From NCBI RefSeq assembly GCF_900155555.1, contig NZ_FUHN01000008.1, forward strand, positions 661,242 through 725,241: a stretch of 64,000 nucleotides of DNA. The letters run 5' to 3'. Both the position numbers and the translations under genes were made by a program. The notes below the pieces were generated by a model. That model was given only the letters and a program-made list of their open reading frames with translations, was not told the DNA's origin and did no database searches. Position 1 is the first letter of the stretch, and the number at the start of each line of letters is the position of its first letter. Below are positions 41,009 to 49,460 of this stretch, one piece after another. This DNA is from Mobilibacterium timonense (GTDB lineage: Bacteria; Bacillota; Clostridia; Peptostreptococcales; Anaerovoracaceae).

Positions 41009-41812
41009 ATGACTGCAAAGACAGGAAGCATTTCTGCTTCAAATGAACCCATCGAAGAACCGATCGAGTACGAGCACTTCGATCCCGCAGACGCTACAGA
41101 TGCCACTGTGCAGTGGATCCGCCAGTGGTTCCAGGAAAACGGCCCGGGATGCAACGCGGTCATCGGCATCAGCGGCGGAAAGGACAGCTCCACCGTTGCC
41201 GCCCTCCTCAAGGAGGCCCTCGGAACGGACAGGGTCATCGGCGTCCTGATGCCGAACGGCACACAGAGCGACATCGACATGGCCCAGAAGCTGGTGGACC
41301 ACCTGGGGATCCGCCACTACACCATCAACATCCACGACGCCTACGAAGGCCTCATGGGAGAGCTGGAGGACAAGCTCCCGGAGATCGGAAGGGACACTAA
41401 GATCAACCTCCCGGCAAGGCTCAGGATGTCAACGCTGTACGCTGTCGCTCAGTCCAACAACGGCCGCGTTGCCAACACCTGCAACCTCTCCGAGGACTGG
41501 GTGGGATACTCCACCAGGTACGGAGACGCCGCCGGTGATTTCAGCCCGTGCAGCTCCTTCACCACCGCGGAGATCAAGGCGATAGGAAGCCACCTCGGAC
41601 TCCCGGACGACCTTGTGGAAAAGGTCCCGACCGACGGCCTCAGCGGCCTCACCGACGAGGACAAGCTGGGCTTCACCTACAAGGTCCTGGACCGCTACAT
41701 CCGCACCGGAGAGATCGAGGACAAGGACACGAAAGCGAAGATCGACAGGATGCACAAGATGAACCTGTTCAAGCTCAAGTACATGGACAGCTTCGTATAC
41801 AAGCCGGAATAG
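41009..41812 (+). CDS. nadE: Ammonia-dependent NAD+ synthetase
   Basis: NadE amidates nicotinate adenine dinucleotide to NAD+, the final step of the pathway begun by NadB, NadA and NadC in this window. It has 267 residues and no glutaminase (nitrilase) domain. The ATP-pyrophosphatase signature GISGGKDSSTVAALL is at about residue 48. NLPARLRMSTLYAVAQ, GRVANTCNLSEDWVGYSTRYGDAAGDFSP and PTDGLSGLTDEDKLGFTY are family-specific. The ribosome-binding site GAAAGGGG precedes the ATG. It begins a tight co-directional run with the YuiD-like, yhaM and recD2 genes. Confidence 0.95.
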   Translation: MTAKTGSISASNEPIEEPIEYEHFDPADATDATVQWIRQWFQENGPGCNAVIGISGGKDSSTVAALLKEALGTDRVIGVLMPNGTQSDIDMAQKLVDHLGIRHYTINIHDAYEGLMGELEDKLPEIGRDTKINLPARLRMSTLYAVAQSNNGRVANTCNLSEDWVGYSTRYGDAAGDFSPCSSFTTAEIKAIGSHLGLPDDLVEKVPTDGLSGLTDEDKLGFTYKVLDRYIRTGEIEDKDTKAKIDRMHKMNLFKLKYMDSFVYKPE

Positions 41813-41840
41813 ACACAGAAACCGAAACACAGGATTTTTT

Positions 41841-42551
41841 ATGATTTACAGCATTTTACAGATAGTACACAACGGCCTGTTCCTCGCCGCGGCGGTCGCC
41901 TGGCTCATCGCACAGGTCATGAAGATCGCCATCGCCTCGGTGAAGAGGGGCGGCTTTTCCCGCGACCTCCTCACCAGCTCCGGGGGCTTCCCGAGCTCCC
42001 ACTCCGCAACAGTGGCGGGCCTCACGGCAATGGCAGTGAAGATCTACGGCTGGGATTCCGAGATCTTCGCAGTCTGCTTTTTCCTGGCCATGATCGTCAT
42101 GTACGACGCGCTGGGAGTCCGGGCGGAGACCGGAAAACAGTCCGCGGTGCTGAATTGCCTCTGGAGAGAGCATCCCGAGCTTTTCGCGGAAAAGTCCCCG
42201 GAAAAAGAGACCGACGCCACCGCGGAGGCTGGCGGCGAGCCGCAGGATGAACCCCCTGAGGAGCTCTATGAAGATCCTGAGATCGAAGCAGAGATCCGGG
42301 AGATCCCGGCGGAGGGCCGCAGGCTCAGCAGGAGCGAGCGCCACATGGAAGAGGAGAGAAAAGAGAAGGAAAAGGAACGTGCGTCCCGCGAGCTTAAACG
42401 GGAGAAGCGCGAGATGAGGCGTGAGCCGAAGACCGGCGACAGGCCGGAAGACCTTTTTCCATTAAACGAAAACACCGGCCATACGCTTCCCGAACTCATC
42501 GCCGGACTGGCCATCGGAGTGATCGTGGCTATTATAATGCCTGTGTTCTAG
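41841..42551 (+). CDS. Divergent PAP2-family membrane protein, YuiD-like, with charged insert
   Basis: This 236-residue membrane protein belongs to the divergent PAP2 (acid phosphatase/vanadium haloperoxidase-related, YuiD) family. The family core is present: an AQVMKIAIASVKRGGF loop, LTSSGGFPSSHSATVAGLTAMAV (about residue 46), MYDALGVRAETGKQSAVLN (about 89) and a final GHTLPELIAGLAIGVIVAIIMPVF helix. Between residues about 110 and 210 lies a highly charged, probably helical or disordered segment rich in Glu, Lys and Arg, about twice as long as in the roughly 158-residue YuiD. The family's substrate is not known. It sits 28 bp after nadE and 19 bp before yhaM. Confidence 0.82.
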   Translation: MIYSILQIVHNGLFLAAAVAWLIAQVMKIAIASVKRGGFSRDLLTSSGGFPSSHSATVAGLTAMAVKIYGWDSEIFAVCFFLAMIVMYDALGVRAETGKQSAVLNCLWREHPELFAEKSPEKETDATAEAGGEPQDEPPEELYEDPEIEAEIREIPAEGRRLSRSERHMEEERKEKEKERASRELKREKREMRREPKTGDRPEDLFPLNENTGHTLPELIAGLAIGVIVAIIMPVF

Positions 42552-42570
42552 GTGAAAGGATCGTATCATA

Positions 42571-43530
42571 ATGAAGAAACACTACATCGCTGAACTTAAG
42601 ACCGGAGAGGAGTTCGCAGACTATTTTCTGGTGAAGTCCTCTGACATTCGAGTCGGGGGCAACGGCAAGCAGTACCTGGACCTGACCCTGGCGGATTCCT
42701 CCGGTGAGATAAGCGCCAAGAAGTGGGACATTGACGAGGGCGAGCTGCCGAGGCTCCAGGCCCTGAAGGAAGGCCTGACCGTGGCGGTGAAGGCCGACGT
42801 CAAGGAGTGGAAGGGCTCAAAGCAGCTGCGGGTCATGAAGATCCGTGAGACCAACGTGGGCGACATGTTCGAGCTCAGGGACCTGGTGAAGGCCGCCCCG
42901 GAGCCGTCCGAGGAGATGTACGACTACATAATCAGCCGCATCAGCGCCTTCGAGGATCAGGAGCTGAAGGAGCTCTGCCTGGGACTCTACCAGGAAAACA
43001 AGGAAAGGCTCATGTATTATCCCGCGGCGGCCAGCAACCACCACGCGGAGTACGGCGGGCTGCTGTACCACGTAAAGCGCATGATGATGATGGGCGAGCG
43101 GGCCTGCGAGGTGTACACGAACCTTTCCAGGGACCTTCTCCTGGCCGGGGTCGCCATACACGACATCGAGAAGCTCAACGAGATAATCTCAGACAAGAAC
43201 GGGATCTCCCCGGGGTACTCCCTGGAGGGGAACATGCTGGGGCACATAGTCCAGGGCGTCACCCTCATTCACGAGAGGTGCGAGAAGCTGGGCATCGGAG
43301 AGGAAAAGACCATTCTCCTCGAGCACATGGTGCTCTCCCACCACTACGAGCCGGAGTTCGGCAGCCCGAAAAAACCCCTTTTCCCGGAGGCCGAGATGCT
43401 CCACTACCTGGACATGGTGGACGCCAAGATGTTCGACATGGAGGAATCCCTGAACGGCGTAGAGCCTGGAGAGTTCGGACCGAAGGTGTGGACGCTGGAT
43501 AACAGGCGGATCTACAAGAGGACCTTTTAG
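42571..43530 (+). CDS. YhaM-type 3'-5' exoribonuclease
   Basis: This 319-residue nuclease combines an N-terminal OB-fold (about residues 5-95: DYFLVKSSDIRVGGNGKQYLDLTLAD) with an HD domain (about 150-290). Likely metal ligands are His in ASNHHAEYGGLLYHVKRM (about 150-165), the HD pair in GVAIHDIEKLNE (about 192) and HMVLSHHYEPEFGSP (about 250). YhaM family proteins act in mRNA turnover and have been linked to DNA repair. It is followed 2 bp later by recD2, so the two are likely co-translated. Confidence 0.92.
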   Translation: MKKHYIAELKTGEEFADYFLVKSSDIRVGGNGKQYLDLTLADSSGEISAKKWDIDEGELPRLQALKEGLTVAVKADVKEWKGSKQLRVMKIRETNVGDMFELRDLVKAAPEPSEEMYDYIISRISAFEDQELKELCLGLYQENKERLMYYPAAASNHHAEYGGLLYHVKRMMMMGERACEVYTNLSRDLLLAGVAIHDIEKLNEIISDKNGISPGYSLEGNMLGHIVQGVTLIHERCEKLGIGEEKTILLEHMVLSHHYEPEFGSPKKPLFPEAEMLHYLDMVDAKMFDMEESLNGVEPGEFGPKVWTLDNRRIYKRTF

Positions 43531-43532
43531 CC

Positions 43533-45773
43533 ATGACCGAGACGAAAGAGGGGAAGATCACCCGCGTCATATTCAATAACAGCAGCAACGGGTACACCGT
43601 TGCCAACTTCGAAACTGCCGACGAGATGTTCACCATCACGGGCAGTTTTCATGTTGTAAACAGCGGGGCGAGATACCGGATCACCGGGGAGTTCCGGACC
43701 CACAAGAAATACGGAGAGCAATTCGAGGTGAAGTCCTACGAGGAGATCCTCCCCGAGGGAGAGGAGGGGATCAGGGTGTTCCTGGCCTCGGACAACATCC
43801 GGGGCATCGGGAAAAAGACCGCTGACCTCATCGTGGACGCTTTCGGGGAAAAGTCCCTCGACGTCATCGAGAACGATCCCGAGCAGCTCCTCAAGATCAA
43901 GGGCATCGGCAGGAAGACGCTGAAAAACATCGTGGAGTCCTACCAGGAGACCCGGGACTTCGCCCACGTGTACCGCGACTTGTCGGACCTTGGCATCGAT
44001 CTGTCTCAGGCCGTGAAGATATACAAGCTCTACGGCTCCGAGGCACTTTCAATAATTAAGGAAAATCCCTATCAGCTCGCCGACGACATCTACGGCATCT
44101 CCTTCAAGAAGGCCGACGAGATCGGCGTCCGCCTCGGCATCGACGAGAACAGCCCCTTCCGCATACGGAGCGGAATAAAATACGTCCTGGCGGATTTTGC
44201 AGGAAATGGAAGCACCTACATGTCGAAGGACCAGCTGAAGCTGAAGACCATCGACCTCCTGGACACCACAGGAGATCAGGTGGACGAGTGCCTCGGCGCC
44301 ATGGCCTTCGAGGGTGAGATCCAGACGGACACCGTGGACGGGACTCCGGCCATATATCTTTACAACTACTACATGGCGGAGCAGGAGACCGCCCACAACC
44401 TGAAGCGCCTGATGGACGCCACCGTGGATGCGATCCCCGCGAACATCGAAAACCTGATAAACGCCGCTGAGTCCGGAGAGCAGATCCAGCTTTCCCCGGA
44501 GCAGAGAAAGGGCGTCCGCCTCGCCATCGAGAGCAATGTCTCCATCATCACCGGCGGTCCGGGCACCGGAAAGACCACGATGATAAACACCATCATAAAG
44601 ATCCTGGACGACCTGGGCATCAAGGCGGCCATAGCAGCACCGACCGGCCGGGCCGCGAAGCGGATCACCGAGACCTCCGGAGTTCCCGCGAAGACCATTC
44701 ACCGCCTCCTGGAATACGTCTATTCCGAGGACGAGGACGAGATGCAGTTCGGCAGGGACTACGAAAATCCCATCGAGGAAAGGGCGGTCATCATCGACGA
44801 GGCGTCCATGATCGATCTCCTGCTGATGGATGCGCTCCTGAAGGCTATAAAAAGCGGCTCCCGCCTCATTATGGTCGGCGACGTGGACCAGCTGCCTCCG
44901 GTGGGAGCGGGCAACGTCCTCAGGGACATGATACAGAGCGAGTACATCCCTACGGTCAGGCTCAAAAAGATCTTCCGCCAGGCCAACGAGAGCCTCATAG
45001 TGGTGAACGCCCACCGCATAAACGACGGCGAATACCCGTATACCAACGAAAAAGACAAGGACTTTTTCATGATGCACCGGAACTCCGAGGAGGAGATACT
45101 GGAGACCGTGGAAGAGCTGGTCTCCGGCAGGCTCGAGGCCTACTACGACTTCATAGATTCGCCGGGGGACATACAGGTGCTGACCCCAACCCGGAAGGGC
45201 CTGCTGGGGACGGCCTCCCTCAACGCCCGCCTCCAGGCCGCGCTCAACCCGCCGGCTGAGGACAAGGAGGAGATGAAGGCGCGGAGCCGCCTTTTCCGGG
45301 AGGGCGACAAGGTCATGCAGACGAAGAACAACTATTCGCTCGAGTGGCGGAGCAACGTGGACTTCCAGACGGGAAAGGGCGTCTTCAACGGCGACATGGG
45401 CACTGTCACCAGCATCGACAAGGCCGCCGACACCGTGACCGTCCAGTTCGACGACCGCTTCGTGGTCTACGATTCCATGGACCTGGAGGAGCTGGACCTG
45501 GCCTACGCCATCACGGTCCACAAGGCCCAGGGCAGCGAGTTCCCGGCGGTGGTAATGCCGATGAACTGGTGCCCGCCACTCCTGCAGACCAGGGATCTCC
45601 TGTACACCGCGGTGACCAGGGGCAAAAAACTCGTCGTTCTGGTGGGCTTCCAGCGCTGCGTCCAGCGCATGGTGGATAACGACCGGGTCCACTCCAGGAA
45701 CTCGGGCCTGGAATTCAGGCTTAGGGAAATGGAGGCCATGGGAGGGGGCGACCCCTTCGCGGCGTTCAGATAA
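43533..45773 (+). CDS. recD2: ATP-dependent DNA helicase RecD2
   Basis: This 746-residue superfamily 1B 5'-3' helicase is of the RecD2/YrrC type found without RecBC. The N-terminal about 340 residues contain an OB-like region and helix-hairpin-helix motifs (NIRGIGKKTADLIVDAFG, KIKGIGRKTLKNIVESY). The helicase core has Walker A GGPGTGKTTM (about residue 345), AAPTGRAAKRITE, Walker B VIIDEASMIDLLL (about 418), GDVDQLPPVGAGNVL and RLKKIFRQA. It ends with the UvrD-type motif YAITVHKAQGSEFPAV (about 655) and LLYTAVTRGKKLVVLVG. It closes the nadE-yuiD-yhaM-recD2 run, followed by a two-way terminator. Confidence 0.95.
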   Translation: MTETKEGKITRVIFNNSSNGYTVANFETADEMFTITGSFHVVNSGARYRITGEFRTHKKYGEQFEVKSYEEILPEGEEGIRVFLASDNIRGIGKKTADLIVDAFGEKSLDVIENDPEQLLKIKGIGRKTLKNIVESYQETRDFAHVYRDLSDLGIDLSQAVKIYKLYGSEALSIIKENPYQLADDIYGISFKKADEIGVRLGIDENSPFRIRSGIKYVLADFAGNGSTYMSKDQLKLKTIDLLDTTGDQVDECLGAMAFEGEIQTDTVDGTPAIYLYNYYMAEQETAHNLKRLMDATVDAIPANIENLINAAESGEQIQLSPEQRKGVRLAIESNVSIITGGPGTGKTTMINTIIKILDDLGIKAAIAAPTGRAAKRITETSGVPAKTIHRLLEYVYSEDEDEMQFGRDYENPIEERAVIIDEASMIDLLLMDALLKAIKSGSRLIMVGDVDQLPPVGAGNVLRDMIQSEYIPTVRLKKIFRQANESLIVVNAHRINDGEYPYTNEKDKDFFMMHRNSEEEILETVEELVSGRLEAYYDFIDSPGDIQVLTPTRKGLLGTASLNARLQAALNPPAEDKEEMKARSRLFREGDKVMQTKNNYSLEWRSNVDFQTGKGVFNGDMGTVTSIDKAADTVTVQFDDRFVVYDSMDLEELDLAYAITVHKAQGSEFPAVVMPMNWCPPLLQTRDLLYTAVTRGKKLVVLVGFQRCVQRMVDNDRVHSRNSGLEFRLREMEAMGGGDPFAAFR

Positions 45774-45813
45774 GGGAAATAGGATATAAATGATGTAAAG
45801 GATAGAGAGGATG

Positions 45814-45867
45814 GAGATTCCGTTCTGCGACTGTAACAGCCAGTGCCGCAGAGCGGAATCTCTTTTT
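45814..45867. terminator. Terminator shared by recD2 and the GGDEF gene
   Basis: GAGATTCCGTTCTGCG pairs with CGCAGAGCGGAATCTC (16 bp, one G-T pair) and is followed by TTTTT on the plus strand. The GGDEF stop codon lies at its right edge, so a minus-strand role is less clear. Confidence 0.85.
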
Positions 45868-47191
45868 AGTTCTTCGATATCCTCGGGTTCGTCCGTCTGA
45901 CACCTTTTCCAGAGCCCGCGCCAGCCCCCGGGCCGGCCGCAGTGTTCAGATCAGAACCGACCCCGGTGCCGGCTCCGGCCGCATCGCTCAGGTCAGCAGC
46001 GCCGGAGCCTTCAGGCCCCGCGATATATGTCTCCGCGACATTCGCCGCATTCGCGCCGCCTGATGCCTCCGCTTCCCTCGCAGCTTCGGCGGCCTTCGCA
46101 TAGAACTCGGCCTTGTTTTTCCTCATGCGTTCCTCGGTCTGAAGGACCACCTGGTCATATGGCTCGGTGCCCGCCTCTTCCTCCGCGAGCCCGAAGGACA
46201 CGTGATACCCGGAAGCCTGCAGGTCGTCGCGGACCTTTTCCAGCTTTTCCTCCACTACCGCCATGGAGGAATCCATGGCCAGTGACACGAACTCGTCGCC
46301 GCCGAACCGGAAGGTCAGCTCTTTTCCAAAAGCCCCTGCGATGGTCTCCGCAACGGTCTGGAGCATCTCGTCTCCGGCGCGGTGGCCGCGGCTGTTGTTC
46401 ATCTCGTGGAGGCCGTTCACATCTCCGTAAATGCATATGATGCTGTGCCGCGCACTGGCGCAGATCTCCGCGCCGTTTCTCTCGTAGTAGTTGCGGCTGT
46501 GGATGCGGGTGAGGAGATCGTAGTCGCTCAGGTACTTCCTCTCACGGGCGTCGTAGGCCGCCTGGTAGCGCCTGCAGTTGCTGTAGATCCCCATTATGAT
46601 GGCGATGGTGCCGAAGAAAAGGGAGTTCCACAGGTCGGTCCAGAAAAAGCGCGGGGCCTTGAAGTTGTAAGAGATAATGTCGAGGATCACCACACCCGCC
46701 ACCGTGATCAGCACGCTCTGCCCCGGCGTCATGGTGAAGATCTGCACGATGAGCACGAAGGCCACCATGATGGTGGTCGCCTGGCTGTCCGCATTGAAAA
46801 ATGTGGTCATGATGGCAAAGAAGTACACCGCCAGTATGAAGGCGAAAATGAGGATCTTCGTGCGCCAGTCGGCGTTCTTGCGGCAGATCTTTGAAAGGAT
46901 GGTGACCACCGCGGATACCAGGGTGAAGGACAGGTACGTCCAGGTGTTGGGGTCGTGGACTCCGTTGTGGAAAAGCGACATCACCAGGGAGGCCGCCAGA
47001 AGGATCGTGGCGATCAGCGAGGCAGGTGTAAGTATCGCACCGTTTTCGAAGATGATATCCCTGTGGATGGAGAGAAATTCGTCCTTCTCCATGCCGCCGT
47101 ATATCATGATATTTTTGATGCGGTTGGATATCCTGTTTTTCTGCTCAGATGTATGTCTTGTATGTCGTGTCTGTCTGTTCCCATCGTGCAT
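45866..47191 (-). CDS. Membrane-bound diguanylate cyclase (GGDEF)
   Basis: This 441-residue protein (ATG at 47191, AGAGG 7 nt upstream) has a short basic N-terminus and about six hydrophobic segments (residues about 45-190). Its GGDEF domain (about 205-360) retains the intact active-site sequence FRFGGDEFVSLA. The preceding YDLLTRIHSRNYYERNG and the YGDVNGLHEMNNSRGHRAGDEML stretch are also conserved. It should therefore make c-di-GMP. The usual RxxD inhibitory site is not evident. The last 80 residues are Ala/Gly-rich low complexity. No partner EAL or PilZ gene is near. Two in-frame ATGs on either side are possible alternative starts. Confidence 0.88.
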   Translation of the reverse strand: MHDGNRQTRHTRHTSEQKNRISNRIKNIMIYGGMEKDEFLSIHRDIIFENGAILTPASLIATILLAASLVMSLFHNGVHDPNTWTYLSFTLVSAVVTILSKICRKNADWRTKILIFAFILAVYFFAIMTTFFNADSQATTIMVAFVLIVQIFTMTPGQSVLITVAGVVILDIISYNFKAPRFFWTDLWNSLFFGTIAIIMGIYSNCRRYQAAYDARERKYLSDYDLLTRIHSRNYYERNGAEICASARHSIICIYGDVNGLHEMNNSRGHRAGDEMLQTVAETIAGAFGKELTFRFGGDEFVSLAMDSSMAVVEEKLEKVRDDLQASGYHVSFGLAEEEAGTEPYDQVVLQTEERMRKNKAEFYAKAAEAAREAEASGGANAANVAETYIAGPEGSGAADLSDAAGAGTGVGSDLNTAAGPGAGAGSGKGVRRTNPRISKN

Positions 47192-47451
47192 AACATGCCT
47201 CTGAAAAATGTCGAACATCTATATGATGTTTTTTGCAGTATCGTTGTAGTCAAGCCGCCAGTAAGTTTATCATAATGGTTCGCAGTGGGTCATCATGAAA
47301 AAGTGTATTAATATGTGCACATTTTTGCGGCCAGTCGCATCGCATTGCGGCTCGTAGCAGCATATTCCGTTTCATCGCACCTCAGCAGTCGGTCGCCCGC
47401 GTGCCCGCAATTCCCTCGGGCACCGACCCGCCGCACCACGGCAAATCAAAA

Positions 47452-47513
47452 GCCGGCGCTCCCTTTTTCCGGATCCATAACAGACCCCTTGGAAAAACCG
47501 GAAGAGCGCCGGC
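47452..47513 (-). terminator. Terminator after hpf
   Basis: GCCGGCGCTC pairs with GAGCGCCGGC (10 bp) around an inner CTTTTTCCGG/CCGGAAG pairing. On the minus strand it is followed by TTTTGATTT. The rest of the gap between the GGDEF start and hpf (47192-47568) shows nothing recognisable. Confidence 0.7.
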
Positions 47514-47568
47514 ACTCTTTTCAATCACGAAACCCTCACGGCGGGCACCCGCGCCCCCGGAGGAAAAA

Positions 47569-48105
47569 CTACCTGTCAGTCTCGATCAGACCGTAGTCCC
47601 CGTGCTTTCTCTTGTATACAATGTTTGCTGAATCCGTATCCATGTCCAGGTATACGAAGAAATTGTGTCCCAGCATCTCCATCTGGAGAACGGCCTCCTC
47701 TGCAGTCATCGGCTGCAGCTCGAACTTCTTCGTACGGGCGATCTTGATCTCTCCGTCGTCCTCCTCTTCCTCAGGAAAGTCCGGGATGAACTCGAACTTC
47801 AGCGCCTTGTTTTCCTTGTATCTCGCCTCCAGCTTGCCCTTGTACTTGGACATCTGGTGGGAAAGCCTGTCGATGATCAGGTCCAGAGCCTCGTAAACGT
47901 TGTCAGAGGACTCCTCCGCCCTGAAAATCGTCTGCTTGCCGTTGATTGTAGCCTCGATCTTCGTCTTGTCCTTGAACTTCGAAACCAGAACGTTGGCCGT
48001 TGCATCGTCAGGGAAGTACTTCCCGAGTTTGACGAACTTCTTCTCGATGTTCTCCTGCAGCCTTTCGCTAGGCTTGTAATTCTTAGCGGTGATCAATACC
48101 TTCAT
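47569..48105 (-). CDS. hpf: Ribosome hibernation promoting factor, long form
   Basis: This 178-residue protein dimerises 70S ribosomes into inactive 100S particles in stationary phase. Residues 1-95 are the S30AE (RaiA/YfiA) domain that blocks the decoding centre (VLITAKNYKPSERLQENIEKKFVKLGKYFPDD). Residues about 120-178 are the C-terminal dimerisation domain (KIARTKKFELQPMTAEEAVLQMEMLGHNFFVYLDMDTDSANIVYKRKHGDYGLIE), so this is the long form usual in Firmicutes. AAGGAGG precedes the ATG and a TATAAT-type promoter lies just upstream. It is divergent from comF, beyond which lies a structured RNA. Confidence 0.96.
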   Translation of the reverse strand: MKVLITAKNYKPSERLQENIEKKFVKLGKYFPDDATANVLVSKFKDKTKIEATINGKQTIFRAEESSDNVYEALDLIIDRLSHQMSKYKGKLEARYKENKALKFEFIPDFPEEEEDDGEIKIARTKKFELQPMTAEEAVLQMEMLGHNFFVYLDMDTDSANIVYKRKHGDYGLIETDR

Positions 48106-48137
48106 AGCTGCGACCTCCTTACGTTTGATTTAACACG

Positions 48138-48146
48138 ATTATAACA
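48138..48146 (-). promoter_or_regulatory. hpf promoter, extended -10
   Basis: On the minus strand TGTTATAAT (TGn plus TATAAT), about 35 nt upstream of the hpf start. No strong -35 is visible. Confidence 0.55.
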
Positions 48147-48323
48147 CAACCAGAATAAACATACAGGCCCTGGCGTGAGGAAATCCGTGAGTTTACTGTG
48201 ACGGTCCGGAGAAAAAGTTCGGGAAAAACTCCGGAAAAAAATCACGGTACTGCGGGGGAAGGCGGCAGGGAGTACCCTGAGGATGGAAAACACCGCACCA
48301 TGGAAGTGGAAAGGAGACCATCC

Positions 48324-49166
48324 ATGAAAAGCATACGCCCAAACTCCACCTACCGGTCGCCTGCTCGCTCTGCCACCCGCACCACCGCAAACTTCACCGC
48401 CGCCCTCACAGACCTTTTCCGGGACGCCCTCGACCTGATCTATCCCGCCGGTCTCAAATGCATCTGCTGCGGCGCCATCATCGACGCCACCAGGACCTAC
48501 AGCCTGTGCAACCAGTGCATGGCGAAGGTCAACTGGATAACTGCGGGCGCCAGGACCTGCGACAGGTGCGGCAAGCTTTTGTCAGAAAACGATCCCGCGG
48601 ACACCTGCTTCAGCTGCCGCGAAAACCCCCACGTCTTCCACCGCGCCCTCGCCTGCGCCCAGTATGGCGCCCTGGAGAGAGACATCATCTTTTCCATGAA
48701 ATACCGGGGCCACACGGAGATCGGAGACATCCTCGGCGAGATCATGTGGGACCGGCTGCAGAGCCTGGACGAGATGGAAAAACAGGAGATCTTCCAGGGA
48801 GGCATCGACGTGATCGCCACGGTCCCACTGAGCCGCCAGAGCCTGCTGGCCAGGGGGTTCAACCAGTCTTATCTCATGGCCGCGGGCCTGGCCCGGCGCA
48901 TGGAAGCCCCCTGTGACCAGGATCTCCTCCGCAGGATCAGGAACACCAGCGCCATGAAAAGCCTCACTCCCGCAGAGCGCCGCAAGAACATCCGGGGCGC
49001 CTTTGAGGTGACCAGAGACGTGACTGGGCAGCACGTGCTGGTCGTGGACGACATCTACACCACGGGCTCCACCGCCGACGAGATCGCTGCGGCCCTCACG
49101 GCGGCCGGCGCGGGCCGGGTGATTTTCTTTACTTTCGCGGCAGGGGCAGATGTAGTAAAATCATAG
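48324..49166 (+). CDS. comF: ComF-family phosphoribosyltransferase-like protein
   Basis: ComF proteins are linked to uptake of transforming DNA and are related to type I phosphoribosyltransferases. From the ATG at 48324 (AAAGGAG upstream) the protein has 280 residues; the open frame back to 48198 lacks a ribosome-binding site. Four Cys pairs form an N-terminal zinc-ribbon-like region (CICC, CNQC, CDRC, CFSC, residues about 45-110). VIATVPLSRQSLLARGFNQSYLMA follows. The PRPP-loop motif HVLVVDDIYTTGSTADEIAAAL is at about residue 240. It is divergent from hpf and followed directly by a structured RNA, the known neighbourhood of raiA-motif RNAs. Confidence 0.93.
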   Translation: MKSIRPNSTYRSPARSATRTTANFTAALTDLFRDALDLIYPAGLKCICCGAIIDATRTYSLCNQCMAKVNWITAGARTCDRCGKLLSENDPADTCFSCRENPHVFHRALACAQYGALERDIIFSMKYRGHTEIGDILGEIMWDRLQSLDEMEKQEIFQGGIDVIATVPLSRQSLLARGFNQSYLMAAGLARRMEAPCDQDLLRRIRNTSAMKSLTPAERRKNIRGAFEVTRDVTGQHVLVVDDIYTTGSTADEIAAALTAAGAGRVIFFTFAAGADVVKS

Positions 49167-49167
49167 A

Positions 49168-49345
49168 CTGTACGATGCCTCTGTGTTCGTGGTTGAAAGT
49201 CCAGGCCAGCTGTGGGCGAAGGGATCCACGTAAGCCGTGAGCAGAGAGCCGCGGTGATCATGGCACAGTTTAGATGTAAGTCCTCCGGGAAATCCGGGTC
49301 AAGGCGAGTGTGGGGTCAAAGACCAGGTCGAGCGGGGGCGTCGTA
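49168..49345 (+). ncRNA. Structured non-coding RNA, probable raiA-motif RNA
   Basis: The 294-bp gap between comF and fumC has no coding signature but is rich in short paired elements (for example TCCGGGAAATCCGGG at about 49287 and GGTCAAAGACC at about 49314) and in conserved-looking unpaired purine stretches (TTGAAAGTCCAGGCC, GGCGAAGGGATCC). A TGTAGTAAAAT -10-like element overlaps the comF end (49151-49161), about 7 nt before the proposed 5' end. The raiA-motif RNAs of Firmicutes lie beside comFC and raiA/hpf, which is exactly this setting. The 3' end is uncertain. A GC hairpin followed by TTTTTT (about 49395-49429) could be its terminator. Confidence 0.55.
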
Positions 49346-49460
49346 TTTTTGTGAAAAAATTTGTCGCCGGATCGCGGGTATTCGGATCGGCGTGCCGCCG
49401 GCCTCCGCTTCGCGGCGAGTGTGTTTTTTATAGAAAAAAGAAAAGGAAAAGGTGCGGAAA

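Noticed and set aside
44049..45692. 547-codon open frame antisense to recD2
   Set aside because: It mirrors a clearly conserved helicase gene. Long antisense frames are expected in GC-rich coding DNA, and it shows no ribosome-binding site or domain.
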